From: Actinacidiphila epipremni
GTDB taxonomy: Bacteria; Actinomycetota; Actinomycetes; Streptomycetales; Streptomycetaceae
Assembly (NCBI RefSeq): GCF_012034175.1
Contig: NZ_JAATEJ010000043.1
Location: 1 to 41,111 of the forward strand
DNA length: 41,111 nucleotides
Reading direction: 5' to 3'
Part shown: positions 34,769-41,111 of the stretch, piece by piece
Position numbering within the stretch: the stretch's first letter is position 1
Layout: the number at the start of each line of letters is the position of its first letter
Position numbers and translations under genes: made by a program
The notes under the pieces: model-generated
What the model saw: the letters and a program-made list of their open reading frames with translations, nothing else
The model's database searches: none
Told to the model about the DNA's origin: nothing

Positions 34769-36220
34769 ATGAGCGACACACACGCGGACCGGGAGAACGG
34801 CTCCTACGACGTCATCGTGCTGGGGGCCGGCCCGGTCGGGCAGAACGTCGCCGACCGGGCCCGTGCGGCGGGGCTCGGCGTCGCCGTGGTGGAGCGGGAA
34901 CTCGTCGGCGGCGAATGCTCCTACTGGGCCTGCGTCCCCAGCAAGGCGCTGCTCCGGCCGGTCATCGCCGTCGCCGACGCGCGCCGCGTGGACGGGGCGC
35001 GGGAGGCCGTCACCGGCCGCCTCGGCACCGGCGGCGTCTTCGGCCGTCGCAACCGCTACGTCACCGACTGGGACGACAGCGGGCAGGCCGCGTTCGTGAC
35101 GTCCCTCGGGGCCGACCTCTTCCGCGGCCTGGGCCGGCTCGACGGCCCCCGCCGGGTCACGGTCACCGGGGACGACGGCACGACCCACCACCTCACCGCC
35201 CGGCACGCGGTGGCCCTCGCCACCGGCAGCCGGCCGGTGCTGCCCGACATCCCCGGCATGGCGGAGGCCCGCCCCTGGACGAACCGGCAGGGGACCGACT
35301 CCAGCACCGTGCCCGCCCGGCTGGCCGTCGTCGGCGGCGGCGGGGTGGGCGTCGAGATGGCCACGCTCTGGCAGGGCCTCGGCTCCCAGGTGTCGCTGCT
35401 CGCCCGCCGCCCGCTGCTGCCGCGGATGGAGCCCTTCGCGGGCGAACTCGTCGCGGACGGCCTCGCCAAGGCGGGCGCGGACGTACGGATCGGCGCGGAG
35501 GTGGCAGCGCTGCACCGCCCGGACCCGCGCGGACCGGTCACCCTCACCCTCGCCGACGGCAGCCGACTGGAGGCGGACGAGGTCATGTTCGCCACCGGCC
35601 GCGCCCCGCGCACCGACGACATCGGCCTGGAGACCGTCGGCCTCACCCCGGGCTCCTGGCTGGACGTCGACACCACCTGCCTGGTCGCGGGGGTCGAGGG
35701 GGCATGGCTGTACGCGGTGGGCGACGTCAACCACCGGGCGCTGCTCACCCACCAGGGCAAGTACCAGGGCCGCACCGCGGGCGACGCGATGGCCGCCCGG
35801 GCGGCCGGCCGGCCGCTGGACGACGCCCCCTGGGGCGACCACGCCACCACCGCCGACCAGCACGCCGTGCCGCAGGTCTTCTTCACCGACCCCGAGGCCG
35901 CCGCCGTGGGCCTGAGCGCGGAGCAGGCGGTACGCGCCGGCCACCGGACCAAGAGCGTCGACGTCGACTTCACCGCCGCGCAGGGCGCCAACCTCTACGC
36001 CGACGGCTACCGCGGCAAGGCGCGCATGGTGGTGGACCTCGACCGCGAGGTGCTGCTCGGAGTGACCTTCGTCGGCCCGGGCGTCAGCGAGCTCCTGCAC
36101 TCCGCGACGGTGGCGGTCGCCGCGGAGGTCCCCCTCAAGCGGCTCCGGCACGCGATCGCCTGCTTCCCGACCGTCAGCGAGATCTGGCTCTTCCTGCTCG
36201 CCGCTTACGAGCGCGGCTGA
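34769..36220 (+). CDS. FAD/NAD(P)-dependent disulfide oxidoreductase (class I)
   Basis: A 483-residue cytoplasmic flavoprotein related to dihydrolipoyl dehydrogenase and mercuric reductase. The FAD site VIVLGAGPVGQNVADRA is near residue 14. The redox pair is C50 and C55 in GGECSYWACVPSK. The NAD(P) site is LAVVGGGGVGVEMATLW, a second FAD segment is LYAVGDVNHRALLTHQGKYQ, and the dimerisation domain starts near residue 365. In lipoamide dehydrogenase the C-terminal motif is HPTxSE; here it is CFPTVSEIW, so the proton-relaying histidine is absent, as in some actinomycete relatives. The substrate is therefore unlikely to be lipoamide. The ATG at 34769 has GAGG 4 bases upstream. Confidence 0.85.
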   Translation: MSDTHADRENGSYDVIVLGAGPVGQNVADRARAAGLGVAVVERELVGGECSYWACVPSKALLRPVIAVADARRVDGAREAVTGRLGTGGVFGRRNRYVTDWDDSGQAAFVTSLGADLFRGLGRLDGPRRVTVTGDDGTTHHLTARHAVALATGSRPVLPDIPGMAEARPWTNRQGTDSSTVPARLAVVGGGGVGVEMATLWQGLGSQVSLLARRPLLPRMEPFAGELVADGLAKAGADVRIGAEVAALHRPDPRGPVTLTLADGSRLEADEVMFATGRAPRTDDIGLETVGLTPGSWLDVDTTCLVAGVEGAWLYAVGDVNHRALLTHQGKYQGRTAGDAMAARAAGRPLDDAPWGDHATTADQHAVPQVFFTDPEAAAVGLSAEQAVRAGHRTKSVDVDFTAAQGANLYADGYRGKARMVVDLDREVLLGVTFVGPGVSELLHSATVAVAAEVPLKRLRHAIACFPTVSEIWLFLLAAYERG

Positions 36221-36234
36221 GCTCCGCGCGCCAT

Positions 36235-36345
36235 CGGGCTGCGGCTGCGGGCGGCGGTTGCTGCGGCTGCGGGTGCGGGGTTGCGGGCGGCGGGTGCGGG
36301 CACGGGCGCGGGCGTGTCGGGCGTGCGGGCAGCCGGCTGCGGGGC
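36235..36345. repeat. Low-complexity GC-rich microrepeat
   Basis: Loose tandem repetition of GCGGGCGGCG/GCGGGTGCGGG-like words between two genes. It may form G-rich structures or simply reflect replication slippage. Confidence 0.5.
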
Positions 36346-36373
36346 GCCTCGCGCCGGGAGGTAGCCTGCGCGG

Positions 36374-37129
36374 GTGAGTATGCGTGCCGGCGACGCGGCG
36401 CTGAGCGGGCCGGAGCCGCCGCAGCGGCTCGTGGCCGGGGCCGGCCGGCCCTCGGTGCCGCTGCCGCGGCGGTTCGCGGTATCCCGCCTCGACGTGGCCG
36501 ACGGTCTGGTGCGGCTGACGGCGCGTGACTCCCGGGTGATCACCGCGACGCCCGGCCAGCTCACGGTGTGGAGCCAGCTGCTCCAGGAACCGGCCAACCC
36601 GGACTACGAAGCCCAGTTCGAGGCGGAGTTCCTCGACCGGCCGGCCCGCCCGGCGGACGACACGACCGACCCGGAGCTGCTACTTCCCGCCGTCGACGCC
36701 GTGTTCGGCCCGATCGTGCCGCACGCGCCCTCGGCGTTCGGCACGACCGCCGAGATCGCCGACATCCGGCCCGCGGTCTCCGCGGTGCCCTGCGTGCCGT
36801 GCGAGGTCACGCTGGAGTTCGACTCGATGAGCCGCCGGCGAATCCTCGAACTGCTGCCTGCCGTCCACGCGTTGCTGGCCGACCTGCCCTTGCTGTGGGA
36901 TCGCGCGCTGACGTACCTGTGGGAGCAGGGCACCGACGACGATCGCGCGGCCACCGGCCCCGCCGACTTCCGCGCCGCGTTCCGCCTCATGGGCGTGGTG
37001 GTCTACCACTCCGGCGATTTCGGCCTCGATCTCGACGACGCCGGCAAGGAGTTCGTCGAGGACGGCTACTGGGCCCGCATCAACTTCCGCGCCGACGGGT
37101 CACCGGCCGAACTCGTCATGATGGCCTGA
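36374..37129 (+). CDS. Hypothetical protein
   Basis: A 251-residue product with normal codon usage, no signal peptide and no clear membrane segment. The N-terminal half mentions beta-rich segments (FAVSRLDVADGLVRLTARDS). The C-terminal part (ALTYLWEQGTDDDRAATGPA, then VVVYHSGDFGLDLDDAGKEF) looks like a folded domain of a type common in actinomycete hypothetical proteins. I do not recognise a function. GGGAGG is 12 bases before the GTG at 36374; the ATG at 36380 is an alternative. It is flanked by a flavoprotein and a STAND ATPase on the same strand, with gaps of 150-250 bases, so a shared operon is not evident. Confidence 0.6.
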   Translation: MSMRAGDAALSGPEPPQRLVAGAGRPSVPLPRRFAVSRLDVADGLVRLTARDSRVITATPGQLTVWSQLLQEPANPDYEAQFEAEFLDRPARPADDTTDPELLLPAVDAVFGPIVPHAPSAFGTTAEIADIRPAVSAVPCVPCEVTLEFDSMSRRRILELLPAVHALLADLPLLWDRALTYLWEQGTDDDRAATGPADFRAAFRLMGVVVYHSGDFGLDLDDAGKEFVEDGYWARINFRADGSPAELVMMA

Positions 37130-37326
37130 GCGTTCCCGCGATCCCGTTGGGCGTGGCCCGGCGCGACAAGCATCGCGCAGCAGCTCCGACCGGCCGCGGC
37201 GGATCACCACCGCCGGGTGATCGCCAACCGCTGCCGTCACCGGCCGTACACTGAACGTAGCGGCCGTGCGCGGGAGTTCATATGCGCGCGGTCCGCTCCC
37301 GGCGCCTGCGGTGCCGCCAACGGGCC

Positions 37327-37352
37327 ACGCGTGTATACGCGTTCCTACGCGT
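37327..37352 (+). promoter_or_regulatory. Three in-phase ACGCGT hexamers
   Basis: ACGCGT occurs at 37327-37332, 37337-37342 and 37347-37352, exactly 10 bases apart, just upstream of the STAND ATPase gene. Same-face spacing suggests cooperative regulator binding, as for SARP-type direct repeats (which use 11 bp and other words). TAGAGT at 37371-37376 could be a -10, putting the third copy at the -35 position. Confidence 0.5.
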
Positions 37353-37374
37353 TGTGCGCAAGTGAGCGTCTAGA

Positions 37375-39423
37375 GTGAAGATCTCGGCGGCTGAGTACGG
37401 TTCAGGGGGTGGGAATCCGGTGACGGTCGAGTTGCCTGCGAGCCCGAAGCCGTTCGTGAACCGCGAGGAGGAGCAGGCGCGGGCCGGCGCCGCGGTGCGG
37501 GAGGGCGTGCAGCGCGGCGAGCTGGTCGTGCTGTCGCTGAGCGGCCCGCCCGGCGTGGGCAAGAGCGAGCTGGCGTACCGCATCGGGCGCAACCTCCACG
37601 CCGAGGGGGACTTTCCCCATGTGCTGTGCGTCGACCTCGACGACTACCGGGGCCCTGACGGCTGGCTGGACACCGGCGACGTGCTGACGCAGCTGCTGGA
37701 GTCGCTGGGCGTCGAACCCGCAAGCGTCAAGGGGGCGTTCGGGGCGCGGCGCCGGCAGTACCGGGCGGTGACGTCGCAGAGCCGGGTCGTCGTCGTGCTG
37801 GACAACGCCCGGTACGGCTCCGAGGTGGCCGACCTGCTGCCCTCGTCCGCGGGCGCGGTGATCGTGACGAGCGGCCGTCCGCTGCACGACCTCGACGGCG
37901 GCGCGCGGGAGGACCTGCCGGTCCGGCCGCTGGCGGCGGGCGCGGCACGGGAGCTGCTGGAGGGCATCGTCACCGACGGGCGCTTCGCCGCCGACCCCGA
38001 GGCGACCGAGGCGCTGCTGCAGCTGTGCGAGGGCTCGCCCTCCGCGCTGCGGATCGCCGCGTGCACGGTGAGCCGGCACGGGCTGCGCCCGTTGGCGCGG
38101 CTGCTGGACGAGGTGCAGGGCGTCCTGGACGAGAAGATCGCCCCGGTCGTCGAGCAGGTCCTGGACGTCGGCTACGCCGAGCTGTCGCCGCAGGGCGCCG
38201 AGCTCTACCGGCTGTTGTCCGTCCACCCGGGCCCGACGTTCACCCGGGACTCCGCGGCGGCGCTGCTGGCCCAGGGCGTGGACGCCTGCGAGGCGGGCCT
38301 GGAGGAGCTGCACGCCGAGGGGTTAGCGGATCTCCGCCCGGCGTTCATGGAGCCCGGCGCGCGGCTGCGGCTCTCGCAGGCCCAACGCGCCCACGCCCGC
38401 CGCAAGTCGGAGGCGGCCGAGGGCGAACGGGCGCGTGCGCAAAGGCGGTTCCTTGACTGGGAGGTACGCCAGTGGCAGCGCAGCGACCTGCTGATCGCCG
38501 GCGACCGGCTCCGCGTCCAGCCGCTCGCCGGCGAGACCCCGGGCGGGCCGGACGTCGCGTTCGCCGACCCCGGGACCGCGGGGAGCGACCAGGAGCGGGC
38601 CGCGCGCCTGCGCCGGCTCGTGCGCTGGCAGTACGAGGACCGGCACGTCATGTTCGCGTCCGTGCGGCTGGCGCACGCCCTCGGCGCGGACGCCGCGAGC
38701 GTCGCCCTGTGCGAGTGCGCGTGGACGTACGCGCAGGACCACCCGCCCAAGGCGGACCTGCTCGACGTCTTCGGGCTGGGGCGGGAGTCCGCGACCCGGG
38801 CCGGCGACGTCCGCGGGATCGTCCGGATGACCTGCCAACTGGCCCGCTGGCTCTGGGAGTCGGACATCCCCGCCGCCGAGGCCGAGATGCACGCGGCGTT
38901 CGCCGCCGCCCGCGGCCTCGGGCACGAGGAGCTGGACACCAAACTGCGGGCCTCCGCACTGGAGTTCCTCGGGATGCTGGAGGCGAAGAAGGGCGACCGG
39001 GCCTCGGCCGCCGACCTCTACACCGAGTCCCGCGCCCTGCACGAGTCGATCGGCAACGCGTACGGCGTACTGCTCCAGAACTACCGGCTGGGCCAGACGA
39101 TGAGCCAGGCCCGGAAGTTCGACGAGGCCGAGGACCTGCTGGCGCGGGCGCACGCGTCGGCCGCGGCCCTGAAGCGGGAGCGGATGACGGCGCGGACCGG
39201 TTTCGCGCTCGGGCAGGTGCTGTCCGAGCTGGGCCGTACGGACGAGGCGCGGCGGCTGTTCCAGGAGTCGCTGGACAGCGCCCGCCGCCGCGAGTCCGAG
39301 TTCGACCAGGCCCGGGTCCATGACGCCTTCGCCGGGCTTGAGGAGCGGGCCGGGGACGGCGCGGAAGCCACCCGGCAACGTGCCTCGGCGGCGGCGCTCC
39401 GGCAGCGCAACGGGCTGCTCTAG
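37375..39423 (+). CDS. STAND/NB-ARC ATPase with TPR repeats
   Basis: A 682-residue cytoplasmic signal-transduction ATPase. After FVNREEEQ comes the NTPase: Walker A LSGPPGVGKSELAYRIG at about residue 54, Walker B RVVVVLDNARYGSEV near 140, VIVTSGRPL sensor, and CEGSPSALRIAAC (the GLPLAL-like motif). A winged-helix segment and a coiled region follow (about 250-370). From about 440 to the end are tetratricopeptide-like helices (FLGMLEAKKGDRASAADLYT, FALGQVLSELGRTDEARRLF). No N-terminal DNA-binding or effector domain is recognisable, unlike SARP regulators. If TAGAGT at 37371 is a real -10, translation may start at the GTG at 37420. The gene converges with the following one, stops overlapping. 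Confidence 0.85.
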   Translation: MKISAAEYGSGGGNPVTVELPASPKPFVNREEEQARAGAAVREGVQRGELVVLSLSGPPGVGKSELAYRIGRNLHAEGDFPHVLCVDLDDYRGPDGWLDTGDVLTQLLESLGVEPASVKGAFGARRRQYRAVTSQSRVVVVLDNARYGSEVADLLPSSAGAVIVTSGRPLHDLDGGAREDLPVRPLAAGAARELLEGIVTDGRFAADPEATEALLQLCEGSPSALRIAACTVSRHGLRPLARLLDEVQGVLDEKIAPVVEQVLDVGYAELSPQGAELYRLLSVHPGPTFTRDSAAALLAQGVDACEAGLEELHAEGLADLRPAFMEPGARLRLSQAQRAHARRKSEAAEGERARAQRRFLDWEVRQWQRSDLLIAGDRLRVQPLAGETPGGPDVAFADPGTAGSDQERAARLRRLVRWQYEDRHVMFASVRLAHALGADAASVALCECAWTYAQDHPPKADLLDVFGLGRESATRAGDVRGIVRMTCQLARWLWESDIPAAEAEMHAAFAAARGLGHEELDTKLRASALEFLGMLEAKKGDRASAADLYTESRALHESIGNAYGVLLQNYRLGQTMSQARKFDEAEDLLARAHASAAALKRERMTARTGFALGQVLSELGRTDEARRLFQESLDSARRRESEFDQARVHDAFAGLEERAGDGAEATRQRASAAALRQRNGLL

Positions 39424-41111
39424 ACCGGGCGTTCGGCCTCGGCGGGCTCAGCAGGCGCCAGCGTGGCCCGGAAGGAGTCGTTGCCGAGCCGGCAGGTGAC
39501 GGTGCCGGCCTTGAGGGGCTTGCGCAGGTCGCCGGAGGCCGCGTGGACGGCCGACAGCAGCGCGGCCGGGTCGGTGCGGACGATCCGGCCGTCCCGCAGC
39601 CGGGGAGCGGGGCGCAGCGCCCAGAGGGTGTCGTCGCCGCGGCGGCGCAGGAGGCACGCGCCGTCCGGGAGTATCACGGCGGCGGTGGCGCACCCGGCGT
39701 ACTCGGCCAGGGCGAACGCGGTCCACGCCCCGGCGGTCCAGCCCTCCTGGTACGGGCCCGGCGCCGGCGGGTCGGCCCGCCGGTAGAGCAGGCCCGCGGT
39801 GCGGACGAAGTGCTCGGCGGTGGCGCCGTGTTGGACGGCCAGGTGGTGCCCGGCGGGTCCGAGGCCGGCGGGTATCCGCTGCACGCGGACGGCCGACGGC
39901 TCGGACCGGACGTGGACGTCGAAGGCGGCCGGGACCCGGGCGGGCGGCGCCGGGCGCGGCAGCAGCCTCGGGCGTACCGGGTCCGGAAGCGGCGCGAGGC
40001 CGAGCAGCGCGTACAGCTCCTCCCGGAGCCGGGCCAGGGAGCGGCCCTGCTCGGCGAAGGCGGCGCGTACCGCGCGGCGGGCGGTGTGCCGGTCGTAGCC
40101 GGCGGCTTCGGACAGGTCGGTGGCCCGGCTCAGCCGGGGCGCGGCGGAGAGGAGGACGTCGATGGGGCTGCCGGGGATCAACTCACGGCCCCCGGCGTAG
40201 GCGTTGACGACCGGGCGGTCGCCGAGGGCGGCGAAGTACAGGGCGGCGGAGCCGTGGTCGGTGACCAGCACATCCGCGGCGACGAGCACGGACGCCCACT
40301 CCTCGTGGCCGGCCGGGAGCATCATGCCGGCGGAAATCGCGGGGGCGAGCCGTTCGGCGAGCTCGAACTCGCCCAGCAGGCTGCGTTCGTTGGGGTGCAC
40401 GATCAGGGCGAGCTGGTGGGTGTCGACCGGCAGCTGCGCGGCCAGCTCGGCGGGAAGACCCGGGCGCCGGCGCAGCAGTGACTCCGGCCCCCACGTGGAG
40501 GCGAGCACCACCAACTGCCGGGAGCCCGTGCCCATCGCGCGGCGGTAGTCGTCACGGAGCGGGCGGGAGGCCAGCAGGCGGTCCAGCGTCGGGTCGCCGA
40601 CGACCGTGGCCCGGGGGCTCGCGCCGGGCAACGCCGCGCGCAACTGGTCGACTTGGGCGGGGTGGGCGAGCGCGTGCAGGACGAGGCGTTCGTCAGCCGG
40701 GCACAGATACGCCGGGTCGAGCCCCGAGGCCCAGTTGGCGGTGCCCTCCGCCGGGATCGCCTTGCCGTAGCCGGCGCCGTGCGGGAGCAACACGCGGTCG
40801 CCGCACAGGAGTTGCAGCTCGCCCTTGGGGCTGGCGGTGAGGATCAGGTCGTACCGGCGCTCGCAGGCCTCCTGCCACGGCACCGTCCGCCCGCCGGCCG
40901 TGGTGACCGCGGCGAGCGCGTCGGTACCGAATTCCGAGCCGGGCACGAGGGTGAACCGGCGGGAGATGCGTGCGTCGCCCTCGAACACCGGCAGGACGTC
41001 CAGCAAGCGGTACATGGCCACGTCCGACCGCGCGGCAAGCAGGACAGTCCTGTCCGCCCGTCGCCCGTCGCCCGTCGCCCGTCGCCCGTCGCCCGTCGCC
41101 CGTCGCCCGTC
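39420..41111 (-). CDS. CDP-glycerol glycerophosphotransferase-like (GT-B fold) protein, 5' end beyond window
   Basis: The frame is open from the window edge to the stop at 39420-39422. An internal ATG at 41021 gives 533 residues, but codons before it read RTVLLAARSDVAMYRLLDVL, a likely first beta-strand, so the true start is upstream or within the heptamer repeat. Motifs VLLPHGAGYGKAIP and ADVLVTDHGSAALYFAALGD recall the CDP-glycerol glycerophosphotransferase/GT-B fold; LIVHPNE lies between. The C-terminal ~180 residues form a separate, unassigned domain. It could modify a cell-surface or secondary-metabolite polymer, but the acceptor is unknown. Its stop overlaps the stop of the convergent STAND gene. 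Confidence 0.55.
   Translation of the reverse strand, partial: DGRRATGDGRRATGDGRRADRTVLLAARSDVAMYRLLDVLPVFEGDARISRRFTLVPGSEFGTDALAAVTTAGGRTVPWQEACERRYDLILTASPKGELQLLCGDRVLLPHGAGYGKAIPAEGTANWASGLDPAYLCPADERLVLHALAHPAQVDQLRAALPGASPRATVVGDPTLDRLLASRPLRDDYRRAMGTGSRQLVVLASTWGPESLLRRRPGLPAELAAQLPVDTHQLALIVHPNERSLLGEFELAERLAPAISAGMMLPAGHEEWASVLVAADVLVTDHGSAALYFAALGDRPVVNAYAGGRELIPGSPIDVLLSAAPRLSRATDLSEAAGYDRHTARRAVRAAFAEQGRSLARLREELYALLGLAPLPDPVRPRLLPRPAPPARVPAAFDVHVRSEPSAVRVQRIPAGLGPAGHHLAVQHGATAEHFVRTAGLLYRRADPPAPGPYQEGWTAGAWTAFALAEYAGCATAAVILPDGACLLRRRGDDTLWALRPAPRLRDGRIVRTDPAALLSAVHAASGDLRKPLKAGTVTCRLGNDSFRATLAPAEPAEAERPV
41055..41110. repeat. Tandem heptanucleotide repeat (CGCCCGT)x8 at window edge
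   Basis: Eight perfect copies fill 41055-41110 and appear to continue past the edge. They lie at the 5' end of the minus-strand glycosyltransferase-like gene, where the reading frame is open through them. Because seven is not a multiple of three, copy-number change would shift frame or promoter spacing. Confidence 0.9.

Noticed and set aside
41055..41110. CRISPR-like array
   Set aside because: Units are 7 bases with no spacers; it is a simple tandem repeat.

Overview
The window is high-GC actinomycete chromosome, most likely Streptomyces or a close relative. The evidence is strong G/C third-position bias, frequent GTG starts, many Tat/Sec-secreted enzymes (ricin-type lectin, GH5, GH54, GH25, CHAP/SH3b hydrolases), a SpoIIE-type phosphatase, a DUF2637/Spd-like protein and a Zur-like operator. 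No species-specific marker is visible.

Layout. (1) 1-4.5 kb: the tail of a MarR-type regulator, a secreted vanadium-haloperoxidase-like enzyme, an aldo/keto reductase and a convergent secreted lectin. (2) 4.7-9.1 kb: an integration hotspot. It has a DUF2637 protein, a 19-bp direct repeat matching a tRNA 3' end (5555-5573 and 8650-8668), a complete IS630-type element, a truncated conserved protein, a YefM/YoeB-type toxin-antitoxin pair with a probable leaderless promoter, and the C-terminal remnant of a large serine recombinase. (3) 9.3-13.6 kb: a ChrB-like protein, a small ORF coupled to an MFS exporter, an internally deleted ilvD relic, and a GAF/SpoIIE phosphatase preceded by an uncatalogued 59-residue membrane protein. 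(4) 14-17.1 kb: a decay zone. It holds a frameshifted EttA-like ABC-F gene, a pyrophosphatase that has lost its normal stop and reads antisense into the ABC-F gene, and splinters of hydrogenase/complex-I-like genes joined to a universal stress protein tail. (5) 17.3-19.2 kb: two translationally coupled cell-wall hydrolases sharing an almost identical SH3b module. (6) 19.3-21.7 kb: a divergent TetR/DHA2 efflux pair with a palindromic operator.

(7) 21.7-32 kb is the most remarkable part. A Zur-like box precedes five genes, three of them carrying the actinobacterial 'ABC-transporter-associated / surface-anchored repeat', followed by an ATPase and a permease. The products are a secreted single-repeat protein, a 1595-residue membrane-anchored protein with about six repeats, a metal-binding lipoprotein whose fold is interrupted by repeat domains, a membrane-anchored single-repeat protein, an ABC ATPase and a permease. 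I infer a zinc-starvation-induced system in which repeat proteins on the envelope capture metal, or a metal-loaded ligand, and pass it to the lipoprotein and permease. The families are known (the TIGR03769-TIGR03773 group as I recall), but the ligand and the handover mechanism are not established from this sequence.

(8) 32.2-34.5 kb: a GH5 glycosidase and a GH54 arabinofuranosidase, the latter behind a perfect LacI-type palindrome. (9) 34.8-41.1 kb: a flavoprotein disulfide reductase, an unknown protein, a STAND/NB-ARC-TPR ATPase behind three ACGCGT hexamers spaced exactly 10 bp, and a convergent glycosyltransferase-like gene whose 5' end runs into eight tandem copies of a heptanucleotide at the window edge.
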